Assembly (NCBI GenBank): GCA_047975025.1
Contig: JBKECY010000045.1
Location: forward strand, 32,201 to 96,200
Direction of reading: 5' to 3'
Length of the DNA stretch: 64,000 nt
From: JBKECY01 sp047975025
GTDB lineage: Bacteria; Bacillota; Clostridia; Lachnospirales; Lachnospiraceae
In this document: in pieces, positions 50,988-60,493 of the stretch
Numbering within the stretch: position 1 is the stretch's first letter
How the letters are laid out: each line of letters opens with the position of its first letter
Made by a program: the position numbers and the translations under genes
Notes under the pieces: generated by a model
The model's database searches: none
What the model was told of the DNA's origin: nothing
The model's input: only the letters and a program-made list of their open reading frames with translations

Positions 50988-51701
50988 TTACAGGTAATTT
51001 TTCAGCAGCTCTTTGGTGTATTCCTGCTTTGGATTGGTCATAATTTCTTTGACCTCTCCCTGCTCAATAATAGTCCCGTCATGCATGACCAGCAGCCGGT
51101 CACAAATACCGGCCACTACATTTAAATCATGTGAAATCAGCAAAAATGCCGTTCCCTCAGAAGTTCGGAGTTCTTTCATAAGTTCCAGAATCTGCGTCTG
51201 AATGGTCACATCCAACGATGAGACAGGTTCATCGGCGAGGACAAGTCCTGATTCCTGCAGAACTGCAATGGCAATGCTGATTCGCTGACGCTGTCCGCCG
51301 CTTAATTCCGAGGGATAGCGTTCTAATACATCGGCAGTCAAGTGAACCTTTTCCAGTGTATCTGCAATTTTCATTTCGATTTGATAAGGAGTCATCGCAG
51401 GATGCGTCCGCTGGCACTCTTTTAGGATCCAGCGTATTTTTTTTGATGGATTCAGCGAACTTTTTGAGTCTTGAAAAATCATCTGTGGATACGGTGTATG
51501 TATCTGTACACTGCCGCTTCCCGACTTGTGAAACCCTAAGATAGTTTTACACAGCGTAGTCTTTCCACTTCCACTTTCTCCTACAAGCCCAACGATCTCG
51601 CCCGTCTGCATTTCAAAGCTTATGTTCTGTAATATCTTACGGCTCTTCTTCCCGTCTCCCAGTGCTACGCTCAGATTAGAAACTGCTAAAACCACGCTCA
51701 T
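50988..51701 (-). CDS. Oligopeptide/nickel-type ABC ATPase (OppF/DppF/NikE-like)
   Basis: A 237-aa ATPase: 'GESGSGKTTLCKTILG', 'LSGGQRQRISIAIA', 'LVLADEPVSSLDV', 'ISHDLNVV'. It lacks the long C-terminal oligopeptide domain of most OppF/DppF proteins (~310 aa) and is NikE-sized. Overlaps the OppD-like gene (ATGA). Confidence 0.88.
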   Translation of the reverse strand: MSVVLAVSNLSVALGDGKKSRKILQNISFEMQTGEIVGLVGESGSGKTTLCKTILGFHKSGSGSVQIHTPYPQMIFQDSKSSLNPSKKIRWILKECQRTHPAMTPYQIEMKIADTLEKVHLTADVLERYPSELSGGQRQRISIAIAVLQESGLVLADEPVSSLDVTIQTQILELMKELRTSEGTAFLLISHDLNVVAGICDRLLVMHDGTIIEQGEVKEIMTNPKQEYTKELLKNYL

Positions 51702-52507
51702 ACATCCCCCTCCTTTGCACCAAACCGATACTGTAGTGCGAATGCCGCTTCTATCAGCCTGCGTGTATACGGGTGTTGCGGATTTCTGAAGACTTCTTCG
51801 GTCGTACCGGTCTCCACGATACGGCCTTCCTTCATCACCAGGATTCTGGAGCAGATCTGTCTGGCAATACGCAAATCATGCGTAATCAACAAGATGGCTG
51901 TATGATACTGCCGGTTAATAGATTGAAATAGTTCCATGATTTTTCCTTGCGTTGTCCGATCCAACGCCGTAGTTGGTTCATCCGCCAGCAACAGCGAGGG
52001 GTTATGAATCATTGCCGCCGCAATGACCACCCGCTGGCGCATACCGCCGGACAGTTCATGCGGATATCTGTGATAGAGTTTATGCGGTTCTTTTAGTCCC
52101 ATGGATGCAAGAATCTCAATCGTACGCTCATACAGTTCCTGTTTCTTCAAACTTGTATGCAGACGCAAAGCTTCTTGTACCTGGACTCCGATTTTTTTGA
52201 CAGGATTCAATGCGGTCATAGGTTCCTGAAACACCATGGAAATCTCATTACCGCGCAGGGCTTCCCATTCTTTTTCAGAGTATTGCAGCAAATCTCTTCC
52301 CTTAAAGCTTATGCTCCCCTGTACTTTTGTATACGCGGAGTTTAAAAGTCCCATGACCGACAAAGCTGTAATTGATTTGCCCGAACCCGACTCACCTACG
52401 AGTGCCACCATCTCTGCCGCATCCAGACGAAACGAGACATCTTCCACCACTGTAACTGGTTCAGCGGTATCATAAAAGTCAATTTTCAGATGTTCTATTT
52501 CCAGCAT
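51698..52507 (-). CDS. Oligopeptide/nickel-type ABC ATPase (OppD/DppD/NikD-like)
   Basis: A 269-aa ATPase: 'GESGSGKSITALSVMGLL', 'LSGGMRQRVVIAAAM', 'LLLADEPTTALD', 'ITHDLRIARQIC'. Start at 52507 (MLEIEHLKIDFY) has AAAGGAG 6 bases upstream. Shorter than typical OppD. Confidence 0.9.
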   Translation of the reverse strand: MLEIEHLKIDFYDTAEPVTVVEDVSFRLDAAEMVALVGESGSGKSITALSVMGLLNSAYTKVQGSISFKGRDLLQYSEKEWEALRGNEISMVFQEPMTALNPVKKIGVQVQEALRLHTSLKKQELYERTIEILASMGLKEPHKLYHRYPHELSGGMRQRVVIAAAMIHNPSLLLADEPTTALDRTTQGKIMELFQSINRQYHTAILLITHDLRIARQICSRILVMKEGRIVETGTTEEVFRNPQHPYTRRLIEAAFALQYRFGAKEGDV

Positions 52508-52529
52508 ACTATACTCCTTTACACTTGTT

Positions 52530-53318
52530 TCAGTGAATGCCATCACTTATAAGACTATATCCCAGAATCAACAGCACCACGAATGCCCCCGGGAACAGTG
52601 CCGCCCAGGGTGCTGTGAACAGGTACAGTTGTGCTTCATTCAGCATTCTTCCCAGACTCGCATCCGGCGGCTGCACTCCGATTCCTAAATAACTCATGGT
52701 CGACTCTGCAAGAACCGCGTTATTAAATCCAATCGCAAGCGATGCAAGAAGTGTGCCCCTGATATTTGGAAGCAGGTGCACGAACATGACTCTCAGAGGC
52801 CGGATGCCCATAAGCCTGGCACTTTTTATATAGTCCATTTCTTTTTCACGAATGACCTCACTACGGGCAATCCTCGCAAAGCTTGGTATAAAGGCAATCC
52901 CAAATGCAAGAATCACGTTATACTTTCCGGGCCCCAAAACCGCAATGAACACCATGGCTAACAGGATGCTTGGAAAGGCAAGAATGGTATCGTTGAGCTG
53001 CATCAGTATCTGATCAAGCCAGCCGCCCTTATACCCGGCAATCATTCCCACAGCAATTCCTGTGCTTCCTCCCAATACAAGCGTTGCTGCCACAACAAAA
53101 AAAGTCGTGCCGCTCCCCGTCAAAACACGACTAAAAACATCTCTTCCTAAATGGTCGCACCCCATAATATGTTCTGCCGATGGCGGAGCGAACCGAAGTG
53201 CCGTACTGATTGCATCCGGGTCATAGGGAGTGAATGCCGCACCTATTATAATGAACAACAGGGTGCCTGCCGCCAATGCACACCCGAAGATCAGATTAAA
53301 GTTTCGCTTCTTTTTCAT
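52530..53318 (-). CDS. OppC/DppC-like permease
   Basis: A 262-aa permease; one N-terminal helix, then 'HIMGCDHLGRDVFSRVLTG' and a BPD-transport domain with EAA loop 'YIKSARLMGIRPLRVMFVHLLP'. Partner of the OppB-like protein. Confidence 0.9.
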   Translation of the reverse strand: MKKKRNFNLIFGCALAAGTLLFIIIGAAFTPYDPDAISTALRFAPPSAEHIMGCDHLGRDVFSRVLTGSGTTFFVVAATLVLGGSTGIAVGMIAGYKGGWLDQILMQLNDTILAFPSILLAMVFIAVLGPGKYNVILAFGIAFIPSFARIARSEVIREKEMDYIKSARLMGIRPLRVMFVHLLPNIRGTLLASLAIGFNNAVLAESTMSYLGIGVQPPDASLGRMLNEAQLYLFTAPWAALFPGAFVVLLILGYSLISDGIH

Positions 53319-53330
53319 TTTATCCGGTTC

Positions 53331-54278
53331 CTATACTTTTTTTAACTGAATTCTCGGATCCAATATTCCATACAAAAGATCTGCCACAAAATGAATGACT
53401 ACAATAATGGCAGCAATTAGCAGGATGATGCCCTGCACCAGCACATAATCTCTGTTAGAAATTGCCTGAACGAGCATTGCCCCCATTCCCGGAATCGAAA
53501 ACACCTGCTCCATAATTACACTGGAGGCCGCTACATCTGCAATGGCCAGTGCCCAAAAGGAAACCGCCGGCAAAAGAGAATTCTTCATTACATGATGCAC
53601 CAGCACCTTGTTCTTGGAGTTGCCGTGGCTATATGCGGTTCTGACGTAATCTTTTCCCGATTCCTGCAGAATTGCTGATCTCAATATCTTCGTACCCATG
53701 GCGCTTTTAGGCAATGCTACCGCAAGGCTGGGGAAAATCATGTAATATAAAAAGGCGCCCGCATCTTCAGAAAATGACACGAAGGCACCGGGTGTGAATA
53801 ATTTCAGCAACAGCCCAAGGCCATAGACCATCAAAATTCCTATGAAAAATCCGGGAACTGACATGACCATCTGACTCAGTACAACCAAAGTCCGGTCAAG
53901 CGCACCGCCTTCAAACCGCGCACACAAAAGACTTAATGGAATGGATAACAACAGCAAAAAGATAAAGGACATGCATATCATGGTAATCGTAATCGGAAGT
54001 TTTCCAAGAATGATGTCTGACACCGGCATATGGTAGGTAAAAGACTCACCTAAATCCCCTGAGAACAGTCCTGTGAACCACTCCCCAAAACGTTCGAGAG
54101 GCGGGCGGTCAAGCCCCATTTCCTTTTGCAGTGCTTCAATTTTTTCAGGTGTTGCCGTATTACCCAGCTGCACGACTGCCGCATCCGAAGGTATCATCTG
54201 AAAAGCCAGAAAAGAAAGTGCCGAGACTACGAACAATGTCATAATAAGAGCTACTATTTTTTTAATAATATAACGCAT
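53331..54278 (-). CDS. OppB/DppB-like permease
   Basis: A 315-aa permease beginning MRYIIKKIVALIMTLFVVS, with 'LGLDRPPLERFGEWFTGL' and EAA loop 'YVRTAYSHGNSKNKVLVHHV'. Start at 54278 fits family N-termini and has GGAAG upstream; longer in-frame starts add an unlikely charged leader. Confidence 0.9.
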   Translation of the reverse strand: MRYIIKKIVALIMTLFVVSALSFLAFQMIPSDAAVVQLGNTATPEKIEALQKEMGLDRPPLERFGEWFTGLFSGDLGESFTYHMPVSDIILGKLPITITMICMSFIFLLLLSIPLSLLCARFEGGALDRTLVVLSQMVMSVPGFFIGILMVYGLGLLLKLFTPGAFVSFSEDAGAFLYYMIFPSLAVALPKSAMGTKILRSAILQESGKDYVRTAYSHGNSKNKVLVHHVMKNSLLPAVSFWALAIADVAASSVIMEQVFSIPGMGAMLVQAISNRDYVLVQGIILLIAAIIVVIHFVADLLYGILDPRIQLKKV

Positions 54279-54328
54279 CCCGTACTTCCTTTCCTGCATT
54301 TCAATGTACTGCTTCTGCAATCCAGCTG

Positions 54329-55888
54329 CTACTCTGCGGCCGTTGTGCTGTAAATCTTGCTGATATCCTGTACCGCCAGAGGATAGAACGTGTAGCCTGC
54401 ATATTCAGAATTCATACCGACAAAGTCTGCCATATCCTGTAAATACACATTGGCTGCATCTTCTGAAAGCAGCGCTTCCATCTGCTTGTACAATTCTATC
54501 TGTCTGGCTTCATCCGTCGTTTTAATCACTTCCGCAAACAAAGCGTCGTACTCCTCATTGGAATAGTTTATAAAGTTGCCGCTATTATCCGATACAAAAC
54601 GCTCCAGGAGCGCTCTGGCAGTCAAAGCTGTTGCATCCACACCAATAACAGTAGCCTCATACTCGCGATTCACATAGACATCTGTCAGCCAGCTCTCCCA
54701 TTCAATCAAATTGATTGTGGCATTGATATTAATCTGTTTTAGCTGTTCGACCAATACCTGCGCTGTATCAATATGCGGTTGATAATTAGAGGGAACCGTA
54801 ATGACCAGATCAAATCCATCCGGATATCCTGCTTCGGTCAGCAGTTCTTTGGCTTTCTCAATATTCTGCGGGTAGGCATCCACAAGCTCTTCCGAAAAAT
54901 ATTTAGTAAAAGAGGGGAATATACTGCTGCCAAGCGCCGCCCCTTTGCCATCTGAAATCATATCCATGACTTCTTGACGATCCGCAGCATACGCCATTGC
55001 CTGACGCACTCTGACATCTGCCAGCGGCCCACTTGTATTATTCAGGTACAAGGCCTGTACCAGATTCATTGAGCCTTCATAAATGGTAAAGGTATCTCCC
55101 AGCTGCAGTATCTGTGTTGAATTCAAATGATACGCCATATCAATCGATCCACTCTGCAGACTGGTCGTAATTGCATTGGCATCTGTCAGCACTTTGAACG
55201 TTACCTCGTCCAAATAGGGTTCCTCTCCCCAATACTCTTCATTTTTTTCCAGAATGATATTCTCACCCGGAGTTCTGCTCACAAATTTATACGGTCCGGT
55301 ACCGATCGGTGCCGTATCCTGCTGTGTATAATCCTTGGGGATGATCGCTACCGACAAATATGCAAGAAATTCCGTATTTGGTTCTGTAAGCTGTATCTCA
55401 ACTGTATTCTCATCAGTTGCAGTTACCTTTTCAATAATAGAAAAGGCTGATACCAGTGGCTCTCCCCCTGACGTATCAGCACAGCGTTCAATTGAATAAA
55501 CAACATCGTCTGCCGTAACTTCTGTACCGTCATGGAACTTAACACCATCTCTAAGTGTAAAGGTGTATGTCTTCCCATCATCAGAAATCTGATGTTCTGC
55601 TGCTACAGCATCGATATAATTCCCATCTTCATCCGGTTTTACCAAACCTTCAAATATATTAAATAGGATTTCTCTGGTTCCTGCCGCAACTGCTTTGTGT
55701 GGGTCAAGACTATCCTCAAGATCTTGAGGTATTCCTACTGCGATCGAACCTCCATAAACAGGTTCGTCACTACTTAGAGAATCACTTGTGGTATCGGAGC
55801 CTTCCTGTGTGGACTTCCCACCTGAACAACCGCTCAGTGCAAGAGTAATAATCAGTGCACATAAAAATAAAATCTGCTTTTTTTTCAT
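54329..55888 (-). CDS. Family 5 extracellular solute-binding lipoprotein
   Basis: A 519-aa SBP family 5 protein. Lipobox 'LALSGC' after a hydrophobic signal, an Ser/Thr/Asp linker, then 'GGSIAVGIPQDLEDSLDPHK' and 'YTFTLRDGVKFHDGTEVTADD'. It delivers ligand to the OppBCDF-like complex. Family members bind peptides, nickel chelates or sugars; nothing seen fixes the ligand. First gene of the operon. Confidence 0.9.
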   Translation of the reverse strand: MKKKQILFLCALIITLALSGCSGGKSTQEGSDTTSDSLSSDEPVYGGSIAVGIPQDLEDSLDPHKAVAAGTREILFNIFEGLVKPDEDGNYIDAVAAEHQISDDGKTYTFTLRDGVKFHDGTEVTADDVVYSIERCADTSGGEPLVSAFSIIEKVTATDENTVEIQLTEPNTEFLAYLSVAIIPKDYTQQDTAPIGTGPYKFVSRTPGENIILEKNEEYWGEEPYLDEVTFKVLTDANAITTSLQSGSIDMAYHLNSTQILQLGDTFTIYEGSMNLVQALYLNNTSGPLADVRVRQAMAYAADRQEVMDMISDGKGAALGSSIFPSFTKYFSEELVDAYPQNIEKAKELLTEAGYPDGFDLVITVPSNYQPHIDTAQVLVEQLKQININATINLIEWESWLTDVYVNREYEATVIGVDATALTARALLERFVSDNSGNFINYSNEEYDALFAEVIKTTDEARQIELYKQMEALLSEDAANVYLQDMADFVGMNSEYAGYTFYPLAVQDISKIYSTTAAE

Positions 55889-55908
55889 GTTCTCCTCTTT
55901 CCTTGAAG

Positions 55909-55937
55909 TAAGTATTCTCTTATTATTTAATTGTCAA
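55909..55937 (-). promoter_or_regulatory. Candidate promoter of the Opp-type operon
   Basis: On the minus strand, -35 TTGACA (55937-55932), 17-bp spacer, -10 TACTTA (55914-55909), a short leader, then the lipoprotein gene with an AGGAG RBS. Confidence 0.55.
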
Positions 55938-56001
55938 AAAACATTGTATCTAACCATGCAAGAATTCGCAAGTACATTTTGAAATACAATCTAATTTCTG
56001 C

Positions 56002-56451
56002 CTAATTCAGAACTTTTTTGAGTTCATCCATAAATGTATTGACATCCTTAAATTCTCTATACACCGAGGCAAACCGGACATAAGCCACGGGATCTACCTG
56101 TTTTAAACTTTGCATGACGATTTCGCCAATTTTGCTGCTTGCAATCTCCTGGTCCTCAAGATTGAAGATGCTGGTTTCGATTTCGTCGATTGTCTCATTC
56201 ATTTTTTCTACTGAGATCGGGCGTTTATAACAGGCTCGCAAGATGCCCGCTTCAATTTTCGCTCTGTCATACTGCTCTCTTGTCTGGTCTTTCTTAATAA
56301 CAATGAGCGGTATGGTCTCGATTTTCTCATACGTTGTGAATCGTTTTCCACATTCATCACACAGACGTCTGCGCCGAATTGAGTTGTTATCCTCTACCGG
56401 TCTGGAATCGACAACTCGCGTATTTTCTTGATTGCAAAAAGGACATTTCAT
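56002..56451 (-). CDS. nrdR: Transcriptional repressor NrdR
   Basis: A 149-aa repressor of ribonucleotide reductase genes. N-terminal zinc ribbon (CPFC near residue 3 and 'CDECGKRF') and a C-terminal ATP-cone domain ('PLIVIKKDQTREQYDRAK'). It follows aroD by 35 bp. No NrdR boxes were located in the window. Confidence 0.97.
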   Translation of the reverse strand: MKCPFCNQENTRVVDSRPVEDNNSIRRRRLCDECGKRFTTYEKIETIPLIVIKKDQTREQYDRAKIEAGILRACYKRPISVEKMNETIDEIETSIFNLEDQEIASSKIGEIVMQSLKQVDPVAYVRFASVYREFKDVNTFMDELKKVLN

Positions 56452-56486
56452 GGCATTCTCCTGTTTCCCAGATCTTGTGATCTGTA

Positions 56487-57254
56487 TCAGTCAGTGTTCT
56501 TATGAAATAAATTCATCATTTCGCGCAATTCCTCTATGGGCAGTTGTCCCGGTGCGGACTGTTTATCAATCGTCGCAAATGTAAGTGCCGAGCCAAAAAT
56601 CTCACCGCTGAAGCGGCTCAGGGAACCCAAATCTCCCATGGCAATTGTCACAATTGGTTTTTCCGTATGCTCCACAGTCGTCGAATTAGTTACTTCCAGC
56701 AATTCCCAGACATCAAATAAGGTCTTGGGCATGACCGCAAGTTTTAGGATATCCGCACCGGCCGCATCTGCCTTTTGGAGAATTTTGTACATATCTTTCT
56801 TCGGCGGTGTATCCGTAAAATCATGAAAGGAGCCAATCGCCTTAATATTATGTTCGTGCAGAAAGTCAATCAAATCTTTTTTCAGGACTTCCTGCTCCAG
56901 AATCTCAACATCAATAATATCTGCCAGCTGCGCAACCGCCGCCATTTTAAGCAATTTCGTATATTCTTTAGGATCGATCTCAGCTTTTCCGCCTTGTGGA
57001 ACCGTACGCACCGTAAAAATCAGAGGATACTCTTTTAATTCCTCCTGAATCATGCGTCCTGCTTCTTTGACAGCGTAAAAGTCATCCAGCGCTTCGAAAT
57101 AATCCGCCCGCCACTCAACGACATCCGGTGCCGCTTGGCTTACCGCCTTGACATCTTCTCTTAGCTGCTCTAATGTTGTACCCATAATGGGGACACAGAT
57201 TTTGGGCAAACCTTTGCCTATCATAATATTCTTGATATGAATTGCTTTCGTCAT
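56487..57254 (-). CDS. aroD: Type I 3-dehydroquinate dehydratase
   Basis: A 255-aa class I (Schiff-base) dehydroquinase. 'VVEWRADYFE', 'IGSFHDFTDTPP' with catalytic His, and the Schiff-base lysine in 'ADILKLAVMP' are visible. Third step of the shikimate pathway from dehydroquinate. Divergent from aroE. Confidence 0.95.
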   Translation of the reverse strand: MTKAIHIKNIMIGKGLPKICVPIMGTTLEQLREDVKAVSQAAPDVVEWRADYFEALDDFYAVKEAGRMIQEELKEYPLIFTVRTVPQGGKAEIDPKEYTKLLKMAAVAQLADIIDVEILEQEVLKKDLIDFLHEHNIKAIGSFHDFTDTPPKKDMYKILQKADAAGADILKLAVMPKTLFDVWELLEVTNSTTVEHTEKPIVTIAMGDLGSLSRFSGEIFGSALTFATIDKQSAPGQLPIEELREMMNLFHKNTD

Positions 57255-57257
57255 TTC

Positions 57258-57286
57258 TTGACTTCTCCCTTTCTTTATCTTACTAT
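57258..57286 (+). promoter_or_regulatory. Promoter of aroE
   Basis: TTGACT (57258-57263), 17-bp spacer, TACTAT (57281-57286), then a short leader with AAGGAG before the ATG at 57337. Confidence 0.6.
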
Positions 57287-57336
57287 GAACGTGTGCTCTA
57301 CAACAACAGAAATCATCACTATTTAAGGAGATTACT

Positions 57337-58206
57337 ATGAATATTCCTATTACAGGTCATACAAAGCTTACAGCACTTCTGGGAAGTCCGGTCACCCACA
57401 GCATCTCTCCGCTCATGCATAACGAAGGATTCAGGCATCATGGGCTTGACTATGTCTATCTATGCTTTGATGTGACACAGGACACATTGCCCGAGGTCGT
57501 TCATGGACTTACAAAAGCCGGTATACGCGGCTTTAATCTGACAATGCCTAATAAAAACCGTATGGTATCACTCGTAGACGAACTCGCTCCTGCCGCCCAA
57601 CTCATCGGGGCTGTGAATACTGTGGTACAAGAAGACGGACATCTGACCGGACATAACACAGATGGTGTTGGTTTTATGCGCTCTTTACACTCTTGCGAAT
57701 TCGCAGTTGCGCAGTCCACGATGACTGTGCTTGGTGCCGGCGGTGCGGCGACTGCCATCTGTGCACAGGCCGCACTTGACGGGATTGGTACTTTGTATAT
57801 TGCCGCACGCACGACAAGCCGTCACTGGAACCGCATGATGACACTTGTGGAACACATCAACCAACAGGGATTGTGCAAGGCTATTCTGGTCGATATGCAG
57901 AATACAGATCTCCTGCGAGATGCCATTTCACAAAGCGACTTATTAGTCAACGCTACTTCCGTTGGCATGGCACCGCAACTACAAGCATGCCCCATTCCCC
58001 ACCAAAACTTCCTGCATTCCGATTTATTCGTTGCAGACATCATCTACAATCCTAAAGAGACACAATTGCTTGCCATGGCACGCAGTCTGGGATGCCGCAC
58101 GTTAAATGGTCTTCCCATGCTCTTATACCAAGGAGCAGAAGCCTTTCGGTTATGGACCGGAAAGCCGCTGCCCGTAGAGCTCATCAGAGAAAAATACTTT
58201 TCCTGA
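57337..58206 (+). CDS. aroE: Shikimate dehydrogenase
   Basis: A 289-aa NAD(P)-dependent enzyme: 'GSPVTHSISPLMHN', 'FNLTMPNKNRM' with catalytic Lys, 'VNTVV', 'GHNTDGVGF', Rossmann 'LGAGGAATAI', 'NATSVGM'. The 'TMPNK' variant of the usual T-V-P-x-K box and pairing with type I aroD leave open a quinate/shikimate (YdiB-like) role. It ends 2 bp from convergent thrS. Confidence 0.92.
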   Translation: MNIPITGHTKLTALLGSPVTHSISPLMHNEGFRHHGLDYVYLCFDVTQDTLPEVVHGLTKAGIRGFNLTMPNKNRMVSLVDELAPAAQLIGAVNTVVQEDGHLTGHNTDGVGFMRSLHSCEFAVAQSTMTVLGAGGAATAICAQAALDGIGTLYIAARTTSRHWNRMMTLVEHINQQGLCKAILVDMQNTDLLRDAISQSDLLVNATSVGMAPQLQACPIPHQNFLHSDLFVADIIYNPKETQLLAMARSLGCRTLNGLPMLLYQGAEAFRLWTGKPLPVELIREKYFS

Positions 58207-58208
58207 TT

Positions 58209-60167
58209 TTATTGATTTTCCTGGCTGACTTCACGAATTTGCTTTGTCTTGATTTCTTCAGTAATTCCAGCTATAAATACATCCAGAGTTTTTGCCCCTT
58301 CATTGCCCAGATAGCGGCTGCGTACGGAAACCGTCTGCTCTTCCTGCTCTTTTTCCCCCACAATCAGCATGTAGGGAACTCTCATTAGGCGGGCATCTCT
58401 GATCTTGTATCCCATTTTTTCGGAACGTTCATCCACATCGCACCGAACATTTTGTGCTTTCAGTGCTTCGGATACTTTCTGCGCATACGCATTGTATTTC
58501 TCCGATACCGGAATCACACGTACTTGTTCCGGAGAAAGCCAGGTAGGGAAGGCACCTGCGTATTTCTCAATCAGCCATGCCAGCGTTCTCTCATAGCAGC
58601 CAAGGCTGGTCCTGTGAATAATATAAGGACGCTGTTTTTTCCCCTCTTCATCAATATAATACATGTCGAATTGTTCTGCAATACCAAAATCGAGCTGAAC
58701 GGTAATCATAGTATCTTCTTTGCCATAAACGTTTTTGGCCTGAATATCTAATTTGGGACCATAGAACGCCGCCTCGCCTTCTGCTTCAACAAATGGCAGA
58801 TCCAATTCTTTAAGCAGAGTACGCATTTTGTTCTGTGACATTTCCCAGGAAGCTTCATCACCAATATATTTTTCTCTATTATTCGGATCCCACTTTGAAA
58901 GTCTGTAAGTAACATCCTCTGCCAGCCCCAGGGTACGCAGTACATGCAGTGACAGATTAACACAGCGTTTGAATTCTTCATCCACCTGGGACGGTGTCAT
59001 GATCAGATGTGCCTCTGAAATCGTAAACTGACGCACACGTGTCAGACCATGCATCTCTCCTGACTCTTCGTTTCTGAATAAGGTCGAAGTCTCGCTGTAA
59101 CGCAGCGGCAGTTCGCGGTAGCTATGCTGCGAAGCTTTATAAACATAATATTGGAACGGGCAGGTCATCGGACGAAGCGCCATCACTTCTTTGCTGTCCG
59201 CGCGATTTTCCAATATGAACATGCCGTCCTGATAATGATCCCAGTGACCTGAAATTTTATACAAATCACTCTTTGCCATAAGCGGTGTTTTCGTACGGAT
59301 ATAGCCCCACTTCTTATCTTCAAGATCTTCGATCCAACGCTGCAGCTCCTGCAGGATAATAACACCCTTGGGCATCAAAAGCGGGAGTCCCTGACCGATG
59401 ACATCCACAGTGGTAAAAAGTTCCATCTCCCGGCCAACTTTATTATGATCACGCTTCTTGGCTTCTTCAAGCTGCTCCAGATGCGCTGTCAGCTGCTCTT
59501 TGTCCGCAAAAGCCGTACCGTAAATTCTGGTCAGCATCTGATTTTTCTCACTGCCTCTCCAATAAGCCCCGGAAGATGAGAGTAGTTTAACGGCCTTCAC
59601 ACCTCGTACATTCATCAGGTGCGGTCCTGCACACAAATCTGTGAAATCACCCTGCGTATACAGGGAAATTTCAGCATCCTGCGGCAGGTCTTCAATTAAT
59701 TCCACTTTGTATGGTTCATTTTTCTCCTTGAAATAAGCCAGTGCCTCTGTTCTTGGCAGGGTAAAGCGCTCGATTTTTTCACCCTTTTTAATGATCTTTT
59801 TCATTTCCTTTTCAATCGCTTTTAAGTCATCCTGTGAGAATGGGGGGCATTCAAAATCGTAGTAAAATCCTGTATCAATCGCAGGTCCAATTGCAAGCTT
59901 TGCCTCCGGGTACAGGCGCTTAACCGCTTGTGCCAGCACATGCGATGCTGTGTGGCGCAGTGCGTGCAGACCCTGTTCATCCTCCCCGGTAAGAATCTTT
60001 ACAACCGCATCCTGTTCCACCAGGGTACGCAAATCTACGACCTCGCCGTCAACTTCACCGGCACAGGCAGCTCGTGCCAGACCTTCACTGATTGAAAATG
60101 CAATATCAATTACCGATACTGCCTGATCAAATTCTTTTTTGTTTCCATCCTGCAATGTAATGATCAT
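58209..60167 (-). CDS. thrS: Threonyl-tRNA synthetase
   Basis: A 652-aa class II synthetase: N-terminal TGS domain (~1-60), editing domain with 'HTASHVLAQAVKRLYPEAK', catalytic core with 'MALRPMTCPFQYYVYK' (zinc Cys), 'RNEESGEMHGLTRVRQF', and an anticodon-binding C-terminus. Excellent TTTAGGAGG RBS. Controlled by a T-box leader. Confidence 0.98.
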   Translation of the reverse strand: MIITLQDGNKKEFDQAVSVIDIAFSISEGLARAACAGEVDGEVVDLRTLVEQDAVVKILTGEDEQGLHALRHTASHVLAQAVKRLYPEAKLAIGPAIDTGFYYDFECPPFSQDDLKAIEKEMKKIIKKGEKIERFTLPRTEALAYFKEKNEPYKVELIEDLPQDAEISLYTQGDFTDLCAGPHLMNVRGVKAVKLLSSSGAYWRGSEKNQMLTRIYGTAFADKEQLTAHLEQLEEAKKRDHNKVGREMELFTTVDVIGQGLPLLMPKGVIILQELQRWIEDLEDKKWGYIRTKTPLMAKSDLYKISGHWDHYQDGMFILENRADSKEVMALRPMTCPFQYYVYKASQHSYRELPLRYSETSTLFRNEESGEMHGLTRVRQFTISEAHLIMTPSQVDEEFKRCVNLSLHVLRTLGLAEDVTYRLSKWDPNNREKYIGDEASWEMSQNKMRTLLKELDLPFVEAEGEAAFYGPKLDIQAKNVYGKEDTMITVQLDFGIAEQFDMYYIDEEGKKQRPYIIHRTSLGCYERTLAWLIEKYAGAFPTWLSPEQVRVIPVSEKYNAYAQKVSEALKAQNVRCDVDERSEKMGYKIRDARLMRVPYMLIVGEKEQEEQTVSVRSRYLGNEGAKTLDVFIAGITEEIKTKQIREVSQENQ

Positions 60168-60215
60168 ATGAATTCCTCCTAAAAATTTGCAAAAGTTTCA
60201 CTTGCAGCGGACAAC

Positions 60216-60456
60216 AAAAAGTCCCCTGCAATCGTATGATTACAAGGGACGGGATATACTCTCGCGGTTCCACCCTGTTTGCCGGACTACCTACGGTAAC
60301 CAAGCCACTCTTTTGCGATGGTAACGGAATCACCGAACCGTATTAAGGTCACTCAGAGGTGGTATTCGGATATGGTTTCCTGCAAAGGTGCTTTCAGCTA
60401 CTGCGCCCTCTCTCTGTGCGTTCCTACATATCTTACTCTTCTCTTCAACGTTTTAT
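60216..60456 (-). promoter_or_regulatory. T-box leader of thrS (Thr, ACC specifier)
   Basis: This fills the 326-bp gene-free stretch before thrS. T-box core GGGTGGAACCGCG reads at 60275-60263. Stem I has GATATG/CATATC arms around the specifier loop, where ACC (60363-60361) is followed by A. The terminator stem is 13 bp, 60250-60238 with 60233-60221, then TTTTT (60220-60216). Uncharged tRNA-Thr should promote read-through. Confidence 0.92.
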
Positions 60457-60462
60457 AAGCTT

Positions 60463-60490
60463 AGTATATCATTATGATATATTTTGTCAA
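60463..60490 (-). promoter_or_regulatory. Promoter of thrS
   Basis: On the minus strand, -35 TTGACA (60490-60485), 16-bp spacer, -10 TATACT (60468-60463). The -35 box starts 3 bp after the upstream SEC-C gene stop codon. Confidence 0.7.
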
Positions 60491-60493
60491 CTC

